Of a DNA stretch of 64,000 nt, positions 1-7,517 are shown in pieces. Origin of the DNA: Alphaproteobacteria bacterium (GTDB lineage: Bacteria > Myxococcota_A > UBA796 > GCA-2862545); NCBI GenBank assembly GCA_020632915.1, contig JACKEP010000007.1, positions 210,299 through 274,298 of the forward strand, in the 5' to 3' direction. The notes beneath the pieces were generated by a model. That model was not told where the DNA came from. It saw nothing but the letters and a program-made list of their open reading frames with translations, and ran no database searches. Position numbers and translations under genes: made by a program. Each line of letters opens with the position of its first letter. The stretch's first letter is position 1.

Positions 1-1
1 C

Positions 2-640
2 ACCTACTGGGGGTGCGGTCTGGACGCGGTGGGCGCCATCCGGTGCTGGGGCCACGGCCTTCCGGGCGCCCACACGCCGCCCGGGGGCGTCTACACGGCC
101 CTGTCGGTGGGCGACGACGCCGCCTGCGCCGTCGCGGACGACCGGTCCGTGCACTGCTGGGGCAACGACGTCGCCGGCGAGACGACCCCGCCCGCCAACC
201 TCGTCGCCGACACCGTCGCCGTGGGCTTCGACCACGCCTGCGCCCTCGACGACGCCACGCAGGCGCTGACCTGCTGGGGCAACAGCACCGCCGGCGCGAC
301 GGCCGCACCGTCGGGCCCGTTCGTCGACGTACGCGCCGGCAAGAACATGACCTGCGGCGTCCGACCCGACGGCGCCGGCGTGTGCTGGGGCACCTTCTTC
401 GGCGGGGGATCCGCGGTCGCGCCGGCTGGCACCTTCGACGTCCTGATCCCTGGCCGGCTGTCGATCTGCGGCCTCGAGCGGAGCGGCGCGATCACCTGCA
501 TCAGCAACCTCGACCGCGCGAGCACCCACGCCCCCCCGGGCACCTTCACCGGCCTCGACCTCGAGGACGACAACGTCTGCGCCGTCGACACCGCGCAGCG
601 CCTGTGGTGCTGGGGGACCACCGGTCGTCGCCCGCTCTGA
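2..640 (+). CDS. RCC1-like Cys-Trp-Gly repeat protein, 5' end outside window
   Basis: The frame is open from the first bases of the window, so only the C-terminal 212 residues are seen. The peptide is built from units of about 40 residues, each carrying a Cys-Trp-Gly or Cys-Gly motif after a short acidic turn (RCWGHG, HCWGND, TCWGNS, VCWGTF, WCWGTT) and a Pro-rich link. This is the pattern of RCC1-like beta-propeller proteins with CWG motifs, common among exported proteins of Myxococcota. A secreted or surface role is inferred; the signal peptide would lie upstream. The stop codon abuts the convergent hydrolase stop at 641 with no spacer. Confidence 0.7.
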   Translation, partial: TYWGCGLDAVGAIRCWGHGLPGAHTPPGGVYTALSVGDDAACAVADDRSVHCWGNDVAGETTPPANLVADTVAVGFDHACALDDATQALTCWGNSTAGATAAPSGPFVDVRAGKNMTCGVRPDGAGVCWGTFFGGGSAVAPAGTFDVLIPGRLSICGLERSGAITCISNLDRASTHAPPGTFTGLDLEDDNVCAVDTAQRLWCWGTTGRRPL

Positions 641-1663
641 TCAGCCGGCGCTCCCACCGTCGAGGAACGCGATCAGCGCCTTGTGCGTCTTCGCCGGTGC
701 CTCGACCTGCGGGAGGTGGCCGAGCCCGGGCAGCAGCACGAGCGTGGCCCCCGGGATGCGCGCGGCCGCCTCGCGGGCCAGCCGCGGGTAGTCGCCCATC
801 GTGGCGGCGACCTCGGCGGGGACGAGGTTCTTGCCCAGCGCCGTGCGGTCGCGATCGCCGATGAGGAGCAGCGTGGGCACGGCGAGGCGATCGACGTCGT
901 GGATGACGGGCTGGGTGAAGATCATGTCGTAGGTCAGCGCCGAGGTCCACGCGATGCGGTCGACGTCCGGACCCACCTGCCAGCCCGCCAGCATCGTGGT
1001 GAGCGGCGCGTACGCGGGCTTCCAGTGCCCGTCGAAGTACGAGGCGGTCATGTAGGCCTGGATGCCCTCGGGCGTCTTGGCGCGCTCTGCGGCGTACCAG
1101 GCGTCGACGCCTACGTACGGCACCTTCTCCTGCCAGTCCTCGAGGCCGATCGGGTTGAGGAGGACGAGCTGCTCGACGCGATCGGGATGCAACAGCGCCA
1201 GGCGCGTGGCGAGCATGCCGCCCATCGAGTGGCCGACGACGGCGAAGCGGTCGACCTCCAGCGCGTCGAGCAGGTCGAGCGTGGCCTCGGCCAGCGCGTG
1301 GAACGTGTACTGGAACGCGGCGGGCTTGCTGGACTTGCCGAACCCGATCTGGTCGGGGACCACCACGCGGTAGCCCGCGCCGGTCAGCGCCTCGACGGTG
1401 GGCCCCCAGTACGCCCCCGAGAAGTTCTTGCCGTGCAGGAGCACCACCGTGCGCCCGTTGGGCCGCGCCGGGTGGACGTCCATGTAGACGAGCTCGAGGT
1501 CCTGACGCTGCACCGTCAACGGCAGCACCGCCGTCGGGTACGGGTACGCGACGTCGGTCAGGCGGGCGTCGAGCGGGGCGGGGACTGCGGGCTCGGGGGC
1601 GGCGACCGCCGGGGCGGCGCCGAGCCACGCGGCGAGCACGGCGGTGCGGAGGGTGGACGACAT
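641..1663 (-). CDS. Secreted alpha/beta hydrolase
   Basis: A 340-residue alpha/beta-hydrolase-fold protein. It has an N-terminal signal peptide (hydrophobic stretch ending AVAAPEP), an oxyanion-region motif LLHGKNFSG (about 75-83), the nucleophile elbow GHSMGG with Ser146, a late acid motif LLIGDRDRTA and a terminal GLGHLPQVEAP holding the catalytic His. The set matches the esterase/haloperoxidase branch; the substrate cannot be told. I chose the ATG at 1663 because GGAG lies six bases upstream and the signal peptide starts directly there; in-frame ATGs at 1675 and 1699 are alternatives. Export to the periplasm or outside is expected. Confidence 0.85.
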   Translation of the reverse strand: MSSTLRTAVLAAWLGAAPAVAAPEPAVPAPLDARLTDVAYPYPTAVLPLTVQRQDLELVYMDVHPARPNGRTVVLLHGKNFSGAYWGPTVEALTGAGYRVVVPDQIGFGKSSKPAAFQYTFHALAEATLDLLDALEVDRFAVVGHSMGGMLATRLALLHPDRVEQLVLLNPIGLEDWQEKVPYVGVDAWYAAERAKTPEGIQAYMTASYFDGHWKPAYAPLTTMLAGWQVGPDVDRIAWTSALTYDMIFTQPVIHDVDRLAVPTLLLIGDRDRTALGKNLVPAEVAATMGDYPRLAREAAARIPGATLVLLPGLGHLPQVEAPAKTHKALIAFLDGGSAG

Positions 1664-1777
1664 CAGGCTCTCCATCGAGCGCTCCGGGTAGCGCGCCACC
1701 CCGGTCCCGCTTCATCCCGAACCGTCAACAACGCCCACGGGCACGCGATCCTTGCGGTCTCTCCGGAGGCGGTTACG

Positions 1778-1799
1778 TACGGTGTACGCTTACACTGTA
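1778..1799. promoter_or_regulatory. Probable TetR operator, 22-bp dyad
   Basis: TACGGTGTA and TACACTGTA are inverted arms separated by CGCT (8 of 9 positions pair). The site lies 20 bp before the dehydrogenase start, in an otherwise GC-rich gap, and a TACGCT -10-like hexamer (1785-1790) sits inside it. The TetR-family gene directly downstream of the dehydrogenase is the obvious ligand-responsive repressor. Regulator assignment is inference. Confidence 0.65.
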
Positions 1800-1819
1800 T
1801 GTCCCACCTCGGAGGTCCC

Positions 1820-2854
1820 ATGTCCGCTGCCATCGCCACGTCCCCCGCCGTCTCCCCGCCCGCGGTCGCCCCGCTCCCCGCCACCTTCGAGGGGTGGCGG
1901 CAGACCGGCTACGGCGACGTCGACCAGCTCGTCCGCTCGCCGCGCGCGATGCCCGTCCCCGGCGACGGCGAGGTGCTCGTCCAGCTCACCGCCTCGTCGG
2001 TCACGTCGGGCGACCTCGTGCTGCTCAAGGGCCGCCCGTTCCTGCTCCGCTTGATGTTCGGGCTGCGCCGTCCGGCGATGGTCGGCAGCGGCATGGACGT
2101 CGCCGGTGTGGTCGCCCGGGTCGGGCCCGGCGTCACCCGCGTCCAGCCCGGCGACGCCGTCTTCGGCCAGGCCGAGGGCGGCGCCCACGCGCCCTACGTC
2201 GTCGTCGACGCGCAGCACGTGGCGCGCGTGCCCGAGGGCGTCGACCCCGTCGACGTCGCGTCGATCCCCGTCGCCGGGCTCACCGCCCTGCAGGCGCTCA
2301 CCACCCACGCCGACGTCCAGCCGGGGCAGCACGTGCTCGTGTTCGGCGCCTCGGGTGCCGTGGGCTCGTTCATCGTCCAGCTCGCCCACGCGATGGGCGC
2401 CCGCGTCACCGCGGTGGCGAGCGCGCGCAACGCCGAGCGCCTGCGCGCCCTCGGCGCCGACCACGTGGTCGACTACACCACCACCGACGTCACCGCCGGA
2501 GACGTCGTCTACGACGCGATCCTCGACTTCATCGGCGACCAGCCGCTCTCGGCCCTGCGCCGCATCCTGTCGCCCACCGGCGCCTACGTCTGCGGGGCCG
2601 GCCAGGGGGGCGACTGGCTCGGGCCCGTGCCGCGCCTGCTCACGGTCGCCGTGGCCAACCTGTTCACCACGCAGCGGCTGGTGGGCATGGTGGGCACGCC
2701 CAACGCCGCCGACCTCGACCGGCTCGCCGCCCTCCTCGCCGACGGCGCGCTGCGCCCGGTGGTCGATGGCCGCTTCGACCTGGCGCAGCTACCCGACGCG
2801 TTCCGCCGGCAGGCCGAGGGCCACGCCCAGGGGCGCCGCCTCGTGGTCGCCTGA
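1820..2854 (+). CDS. NAD(P)-dependent alcohol dehydrogenase / quinone oxidoreductase (MDR family)
   Basis: A 344-residue medium-chain dehydrogenase/reductase. The N-terminal GroES-like part includes VTSGDLVLLKGRPFLLRLMFG and GMDVAGVVARVGPGVT. The Rossmann part has the cofactor motif VFGASGAVGSFIVQLAHAMG. No zinc-ligand Cys/His set is visible, so it belongs with the zinc-independent quinone reductase/enone reductase side. It would reduce a carbonyl or enone with NADPH. Start 1820 is set by GGAGG at 1811-1815; an in-frame ATG at 1799 lies inside the operator and is less likely. It is followed 22 bp later by its TetR-family regulator and is preceded by a TetR-type palindrome, so the pair probably forms an inducible autoregulated operon. 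Confidence 0.88.
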   Translation: MSAAIATSPAVSPPAVAPLPATFEGWRQTGYGDVDQLVRSPRAMPVPGDGEVLVQLTASSVTSGDLVLLKGRPFLLRLMFGLRRPAMVGSGMDVAGVVARVGPGVTRVQPGDAVFGQAEGGAHAPYVVVDAQHVARVPEGVDPVDVASIPVAGLTALQALTTHADVQPGQHVLVFGASGAVGSFIVQLAHAMGARVTAVASARNAERLRALGADHVVDYTTTDVTAGDVVYDAILDFIGDQPLSALRRILSPTGAYVCGAGQGGDWLGPVPRLLTVAVANLFTTQRLVGMVGTPNAADLDRLAALLADGALRPVVDGRFDLAQLPDAFRRQAEGHAQGRRLVVA

Positions 2855-2876
2855 TCACCGGATCGGAGGACGCTCG

Positions 2877-3533
2877 ATGACGCGCCGTCGCGAACCGCTC
2901 ACCCGGGCCCGGGTGCTCCAGGCCGCCCTCGATCTGGCCGACACCGAGGGCCTCGACGCCCTGTCGATGCGCCACCTCGCCGCGGCCCTCGGCGTCAAGG
3001 CGATGTCGCTGTACAACCACGTCGCCCACAAGGACGACCTCCTCGACGCGCTGGTCGACGAGGTGGTCGGCGAGATCGACCTGTGGCCGCCGGGCACACC
3101 GTGGAAGGTGGCCATGCGCCAGCGGGCGGTGTCGGCCCACGCGGTGCTGATGGCGCATCCGTGGGCGTGCGCCCAGCTGATGTCGCGGGCCAACGTCGGC
3201 CCGAACATGCTCCGCTACGTCGACACCACGCTGGCCACGCTCTTTCAGGCCGGGCTGTCCGAAGACACGGCCGACCACGTGTGGAACGCGCTCGACAGCT
3301 ACCTGTACGGGTTCACGCTGCACGCCCTGCGCTTCCCGTTCGAGCCCAGCGAGTACCGCACGGTCGCCGCGGCCTACCTGCCCACCCTGGCCGACGGTCG
3401 CCATCCCGCCCTGCGGCGGATGACCGTGTCGATCGTGGAGGGCCACCACGACGGCCTGCACGACCTGTCGTTCGGGCTCGATCTGTTGCTCGACGGCCTC
3501 GAGCGCGCGCTGGCGGACCGCGCCCCCGCGTGA
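2877..3533 (+). CDS. TetR/AcrR-family regulator
   Basis: A 218-residue protein. The N-terminal TetR helix-turn-helix (residues about 10-55) contains LSMRHLAAALGVKAMSLYNH followed by KDDLLDALVDEV, the classic recognition helix and linker. The rest is helical and matches a TetR C-terminal ligand-binding domain, with W and H residues lining a likely hydrophobic pocket. GGAGGA at 2865-2870 supports the start at 2877. The gene follows the dehydrogenase on the same strand, and the 22-bp dyad at 1778-1799 is its likely operator, so it probably represses both genes until an inducer binds. Confidence 0.88.
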   Translation: MTRRREPLTRARVLQAALDLADTEGLDALSMRHLAAALGVKAMSLYNHVAHKDDLLDALVDEVVGEIDLWPPGTPWKVAMRQRAVSAHAVLMAHPWACAQLMSRANVGPNMLRYVDTTLATLFQAGLSEDTADHVWNALDSYLYGFTLHALRFPFEPSEYRTVAAAYLPTLADGRHPALRRMTVSIVEGHHDGLHDLSFGLDLLLDGLERALADRAPA

Positions 3534-3550
3534 TTCGTGCGCCGGGCCCG

Positions 3551-3579
3551 TTGTCGACCCCGCCCGCGGGACCTACGCT
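3551..3579 (+). promoter_or_regulatory. Candidate sigma-70-type promoter
   Basis: TTGTCG (3551-3556) and TACGCT (3574-3579) are separated by 17 bp, an ideal spacing for a housekeeping promoter. They lie about 50 bp before the reductase-like gene at 3628. The TACGCT hexamer recurs before other genes here (for example 25448 and 43387). Confidence 0.45.
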
Positions 3580-3627
3580 CCGACGGTACCGGTCCCGTTC
3601 CCCACCCCCCGTCCCGCGGAAGGTCCC

Positions 3628-4305
3628 ATGAACATCGCCGTCCTCGGCACAGGCGTCGTCGGCAAGACGCTCGCCGGCCGCCTCGCGTCCCTCGGTCACG
3701 CCGTCGCCATGGGCACGCGGGATCCCTCCGCCAGCGCCGAGCGCACGGAGCCGGGCCGCATGGGCGACCCGCCCCTGTCGACGTTCCTCGCAGGCCACCC
3801 GACGATCCGGCTGGCCACGTTCGCCGACGCCGTCGCCGAGGCCGACGTGGTGATCAACGCGCTGTCCGGGGCCATCACCCTGGTGGTGCTCGGGCCGCTG
3901 GCCGATGCGTTGGAGGGCAAGGTGCTGGTCGACCTGTCCAACGGGCTCGACTTCACCCACGGCTTCCCGCCACGGCTCACGGTGTGCAACGACGACTCGA
4001 TGGGCGAGCGCGTCCAGCGGGCCCTCCCCCGCGTGCGCGTGGTCAAGACGCTCAACACGCTCAACGCCAGCCTGATGGCCGACCCGGCCGCCCTCGCAGG
4101 GGCCGACCACACCGTGTTCCTGTCGGGCAACGACGCCGACGCCAAGGCCACGGTCACCGCGCTGCTGCAAGGCTTCGGGTGGACCGACGTCCTCGACCTG
4201 GGCGACATCACCACGGCCCGCGGGGCCGAGATGTACTTCCCGTTGTGGGCGCGGCTGTTCGGCGCGCTCGGCACGCCGAACTTCTCGATCAAGGTCGTGC
4301 GCTGA
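3628..4305 (+). CDS. NADPH-dependent F420-reductase-like dinucleotide-binding protein
   Basis: A 225-residue protein starting with a textbook Rossmann fingerprint, MNIAVLGTGVVGKTLAGRLA (GxGxxG). It continues with GTRD after the second beta strand, as in NADP-binding F420H2:NADP oxidoreductase-like proteins. Further conserved stretches are ADVVINALSG, KVLVDLSNGLDF and VVKTLNTLNASLMADP, all typical of the family sometimes annotated as NADP oxidoreductase or predicted dinucleotide-binding enzyme. The true electron partner is unknown; many such bacterial proteins occur without F420. GGAAGG at 3618-3623 is the ribosome binding site and a good promoter lies at 3551-3579, so it is probably transcribed alone. 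Confidence 0.8.
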   Translation: MNIAVLGTGVVGKTLAGRLASLGHAVAMGTRDPSASAERTEPGRMGDPPLSTFLAGHPTIRLATFADAVAEADVVINALSGAITLVVLGPLADALEGKVLVDLSNGLDFTHGFPPRLTVCNDDSMGERVQRALPRVRVVKTLNTLNASLMADPAALAGADHTVFLSGNDADAKATVTALLQGFGWTDVLDLGDITTARGAEMYFPLWARLFGALGTPNFSIKVVR

Positions 4306-4314
4306 CCGCGTCGG

Positions 4315-4770
4315 TCACGCGCGCCCGGCCGCCCGCAGGATCGGCGCGCGGTCGAGCCGGTCCATCGTGAGCACCTGGGCCATCACGGCGTCGCCGTGGG
4401 GGCCGTACAGGAGCGCGTCGAGCACGTCCGGCACCACCTGCCAGGTCACGCCGAACCGGTCGGTCACCCAGCCACAGGCCATCGGCTCGCCGCCGTCGCC
4501 CAGCGCGGCCCAGTACCGCTCGAGGGTGGCCTGGTCGGGACACGGCAACCACCACGACGCCGCAGGCGTCAGCGCGTAGTAGGGCCCGCCGTTGAGCAGC
4601 ACCACCGGGCGACCGAGCAGCGTGAGCTCCACGCTCATCACGGTGCCTTCCACGCCGTGCCCGGACGCGGTGAAGCGCCGCACCGCGTCGATCCGCGTGT
4701 CGGGGAACAGGGCCACATAGAACGCGGCGGCCGCCTCGGCCGTGCCGTCCATCCACAAGAACGCCGTCAT
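4315..4770 (-). CDS. VOC-superfamily protein (PhnB / 3-demethylubiquinone methyltransferase-like fold)
   Basis: A 151-residue protein of the glyoxalase/bleomycin-resistance (VOC) superfamily. FLWMDGTAEAAAAFYVALFP opens the fold, followed by the VELTLLGRPVVLLNGGP strand pair and SWWLPCPDQATLERYWAAL. Near the C-terminus WVTDRFGVTWQVVPDVL is the signature of the 3-dmu-9_3-mt/PhnB branch. Members are small, usually dimeric, and mostly lack a proven reaction. The start is placed at the ATG before TAFLWM; the longer frame upstream has shadow-like composition. It lies 55 bp downstream of the aldo/keto reductase on the same strand and may be co-transcribed with it. Confidence 0.82.
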   Translation of the reverse strand: MTAFLWMDGTAEAAAAFYVALFPDTRIDAVRRFTASGHGVEGTVMSVELTLLGRPVVLLNGGPYYALTPAASWWLPCPDQATLERYWAALGDGGEPMACGWVTDRFGVTWQVVPDVLDALLYGPHGDAVMAQVLTMDRLDRAPILRAAGRA

Positions 4771-4825
4771 CGCCTGCACGATCGCCCTCCGGTGCGGGGA
4801 CCGACCATCCTGCCACGGCGGCGCC

Positions 4826-5803
4826 TCATCGCTCGCTGTCGAGCATCCGCATCTGCGCCGGGTCGTACCGCGATCCCGCGATCGCATCGGCGGGCACGGC
4901 CGCTTCGAGGAGGGACAGCTCCTCGTCCGACAGCGTCAGCGACGCCGCGGCGACCAGGTCGGCGAGCTGGGCCGGCGTGCGCGCCCCCACCAGGGCCACC
5001 ACGTAGGGGTGCCTCGCGAGGGCCCAGGCGATGGCGAGCTGGGCCGGCGCCACCCCGCGGTCCGCAGCCCGAGCCGCCAGCGACGCCGCCAGCGCCTGGT
5101 TCTGCGCGAGGTTGTCGCCCCGGAACCGCGGCAGCGCCGCCCGGTAGTCGCCCCGACCCGGCGTGGACCCGGTGAGCAGGCCGCGCGACAGCACGCCGTA
5201 GGCCGTGACGCCGATGCCGAGCTCGGCGAGCGTGGGGAAGACCGTCGCCTCCTGCCGCCGGCTGGCGAGCCCGAACTCGAGCTGCACATCGACGATCGGA
5301 TGCTCGGCGGCGGCGCGACGGACGGTGTCGGCACCCACCTCGGACAGGCCGATGTGGCGGACGTACCCGGCCTTCACCAGATCCGCGATCGCACCCACCG
5401 TCTCCTCGATGGGCACGTTCGGGTCGACGCGGGCGATGCGGTAGACGTCGAGGTGGTCCACGCCCAGCCGGTCGAGGCTGTAGGCGCAGAAGGTCTTCAC
5501 GGCCGCCGGCCGGCCGTCGACACCGAGCCAGCTGTGGTCGGGGCCCCGCAGCGCACCGAACTTGACCGACAGCTGCACCGCGTCGCGCCGCCCGGCGATC
5601 GCGCGGCCGACCAGGCGCTCGTTGTGTCCCATGCCGTAGAAGTCGCCGGTGTCGAGCAGGGTGATGCCGGCGTCGATCGCCGCATGGATCGTGGCGATGG
5701 ACGTGGCCTCGTCGGCCGCACCGTACATGCCGGACATGCCCATGCAGCCGAGCGCGACGGCGGAGACGGTGGGGCCGGTGGAACCGAGGGAGCGGGTGGG
5801 CAT
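4826..5803 (-). CDS. Aldo/keto reductase lacking the usual catalytic His
   Basis: A 325-residue TIM-barrel oxidoreductase. It opens with MPTRSLGSTGPTVSAVALGC and has DTGDFYGMGHNE (Asp51, Tyr56), VKFGALRGP (Lys81) and NADPH-binding elements near ALVGARTPAQL. In most relatives the segment before RVDPNVPIEET reads YYQH; here it is YRIA, so position 124 is Ala, not His. A subgroup with YRxAR exists, as I recall, so this may be a family trait rather than damage. ATGs at 5806 and 5803 are both possible; GGAGG at 5812-5816 is eight bases from 5803. It is divergent from a LysR regulator across an inverted repeat. Confidence 0.87.
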   Translation of the reverse strand: MPTRSLGSTGPTVSAVALGCMGMSGMYGAADEATSIATIHAAIDAGITLLDTGDFYGMGHNERLVGRAIAGRRDAVQLSVKFGALRGPDHSWLGVDGRPAAVKTFCAYSLDRLGVDHLDVYRIARVDPNVPIEETVGAIADLVKAGYVRHIGLSEVGADTVRRAAAEHPIVDVQLEFGLASRRQEATVFPTLAELGIGVTAYGVLSRGLLTGSTPGRGDYRAALPRFRGDNLAQNQALAASLAARAADRGVAPAQLAIAWALARHPYVVALVGARTPAQLADLVAAASLTLSDEELSLLEAAVPADAIAGSRYDPAQMRMLDSER

Positions 5804-5872
5804 CATGCAGACCTCCAGGGTGCCCGTTCCGTATTCCGGGTCCATCGACGGACAATCACGCATGTTCGGATG

Positions 5873-5897
5873 GATTGTGCACGCATCGCGTACAATC
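5873..5897. promoter_or_regulatory. Probable LysR operator, GATTGT-N13-ACAATC
   Basis: Perfect 6-bp arms lie at 5873-5878 and 5892-5897, just before the LysR start at 5903. An extra direct half-site, GACAATC, sits at 5851-5857 toward the divergent aldo/keto reductase. One site near the regulator plus a weaker site toward the target gene is the usual LysR-type arrangement. Confidence 0.6.
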
Positions 5898-5902
5898 GAC
5901 GC

Positions 5903-6820
5903 ATGGACCGCCTGCAGACCATCGAGGTGTTCGTGCGCGTCGCGGAGCTGGGCAGCTTCCGCAAGGCAGCCACCTCACTCCACCTCGCCCCCACCACGGT
6001 GAGCGCTGCGGTCAAGGCGCTGGAGGCACGCCTGGGCGTCCGCCTGCTCCAGCGCACCACCCGCACCGTGGCGCTCACGCCCGACGGCGCCGCCTACCTC
6101 GAAGAGGCCCGCCGGTTGTTGCGCGAGCTCGACATCCTGGAGGCCGGCATCCACGACGCTGCCAGCGTCGCGCGCGGGCGGCTGCGGGTGGACGCGCCGG
6201 CGTCGGCGGCCCGCCACGTCCTCGCCCCCGGCCTCCCCGACTTCCTGCGCCGCCACCCCGAGCTCACCGTCGAGCTCGGCAGCTCGGATCGACCGGTGGA
6301 CCTGCTCGCGGAAGGCGTCGACTGCGCCGTGCGCGGCGGCGATCTGCACGACGACGGCCTCGTCGCCCGACGCCTGGGCGACCTGCCGGTGGTCACGGTG
6401 GCAGCGCCCGCCTACCTCGCCGTCCACGGCACGCCGAAGACCGCCGACGCGCTCGCCGAACATGCCTTCGTGGGCTTCTTCTCCCCGCGCACCGGCCGCG
6501 TGTTCGACGTCGAGGTCGGCGACCGCGCCTTCCCACCCCGCCATCGCGTGGCGGCCAACGACGCCGACACCTGGCTCGCGCTCGCGATCGCTGGGCTGGG
6601 CCTCGCGCAGGTGCCGGCCTCTGCGCAGCTGCGTCGCCTCATCGGCAAGGGCGCCATCGTCCGGGTGCTGCCCCAGGTCCCCGTGCCCTCGCTGCCGATG
6701 GCCGTGGTCTGGCCCCAGCAGCGCCACCTCGCCGCCCGCGTGCGCGTGTTCGTCGACTGGGTGGTGGAGGTCTACCGGGCCGAGGTCGCCATCGCCGAGG
6801 CCTACGTCGCCCGCTGGTGA
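5903..6820 (+). CDS. LysR-family regulator (divergent to aldo/keto reductase)
   Basis: A 305-residue LysR-type regulator. The winged HTH at residues 1-60 contains GSFRKAATSLHLAPTTVSAA and RLGVRLLQRTTRTVALT. The remainder is a periplasmic-binding-like effector domain, with LVARRLGDLPVVTVAAPAYL and an ending typical of the group that acts on quinone or oxidant-linked reductases. The in-frame extension upstream of 5903 has shadow composition and crosses the divergent gene. A LysR gene back to back with a reductase normally activates it in response to a metabolite of the pathway; the inverted repeat at 5873-5897 is the likely binding site. Confidence 0.88.
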   Translation: MDRLQTIEVFVRVAELGSFRKAATSLHLAPTTVSAAVKALEARLGVRLLQRTTRTVALTPDGAAYLEEARRLLRELDILEAGIHDAASVARGRLRVDAPASAARHVLAPGLPDFLRRHPELTVELGSSDRPVDLLAEGVDCAVRGGDLHDDGLVARRLGDLPVVTVAAPAYLAVHGTPKTADALAEHAFVGFFSPRTGRVFDVEVGDRAFPPRHRVAANDADTWLALAIAGLGLAQVPASAQLRRLIGKGAIVRVLPQVPVPSLPMAVVWPQQRHLAARVRVFVDWVVEVYRAEVAIAEAYVARW

Positions 6821-6824
6821 CGGC

Positions 6825-6844
6825 CCCATCCGGACGGGGATGGG
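6825..6844. terminator. Candidate bidirectional terminator hairpin
   Basis: CCCATCC and GGATGGG form perfect 7-bp arms around a GGACGG loop, in the 46-bp gap between two convergent genes (LysR and methyltransferase). There is no T-run on either side, so it may act with Rho or only protect 3' ends. Confidence 0.4.
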
Positions 6845-6866
6845 TGCGACCGACGGGCCCCGGCAC

Positions 6867-7481
6867 CTACCGTCGCGTCGACGGCGCCGCGGGCTGGGCG
6901 CGCCGACAGGCCCGCATCACCCAGAACGTCGGCGCGTCCTCCACCTCGGCCACCGTCTGCCGCACGAGGGAGACGATCTCCAGCACGGGCTCGACCGCCG
7001 CGGTGACGTCGCGCGCGCTGCGTCGGGGTGGGCCGCCGTCGCGCGGGCCGCCCTCCGTGCTGCCGACGAGCGACAGCCACTGCCCACCGGGGGCGAGGAT
7101 CTCCGCCACGTGTCGCGCGAACCGGGCCTGGGCCTCCGCGTCGTCGAAGACGTGGAAGCAGCCGCGATCGAAGACGAGGTCGAAGGGCCCGCCGGGCGGC
7201 GGCGCCGCGAGCATGTCGTGGACGGCGAACCGCGCGCCGGTGCCCGCGTGCCGGGCGGTGGCCTGCGCCACCGCGGTCGGCGACAGGTCCACGCCCAGCG
7301 CGTCGTAGCCCGCCAGCGCGAGCGCCCGGGTGTTGTCGCCGAGGCCGCACCCGATCTCGAGCGCCCGCCCGCCCGGGAGCACGCCCGACGCCAGGGCCTC
7401 GGCGAGCACGGGCTCGGTGGACCCGGTGTGCCACGGCAGCGTGCCGGCCTTGTACGCGTCGTCCCAGGAGTGGCCTGCCAT
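6867..7481 (-). CDS. Class I SAM-dependent methyltransferase
   Basis: A 204-residue methyltransferase. MAGHSWDDAYKAGTLPWHTG opens like thiopurine- or halide-methyltransferase-type enzymes, which use the PW motif to close the site. Motif I is ALEIGCGLGDNTRALA, followed by YDALGVDLSPTAV, which holds the acidic residue for the SAM ribose, and FDLVFDRGCFHVF. The substrate is unknown; the N-terminus suggests a small thiol, halide or tellurite-type acceptor rather than protein or DNA. GAGGTGAT upstream supports the start. It is convergent with the LysR gene across a hairpin. Confidence 0.85.
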   Translation of the reverse strand: MAGHSWDDAYKAGTLPWHTGSTEPVLAEALASGVLPGGRALEIGCGLGDNTRALALAGYDALGVDLSPTAVAQATARHAGTGARFAVHDMLAAPPPGGPFDLVFDRGCFHVFDDAEAQARFARHVAEILAPGGQWLSLVGSTEGGPRDGGPPRRSARDVTAAVEPVLEIVSLVRQTVAEVEDAPTFWVMRACRRAQPAAPSTRR

Positions 7482-7517
7482 CGATCACCTCGCGATCCAC
7501 GGCGCGAGCGTATCCCG

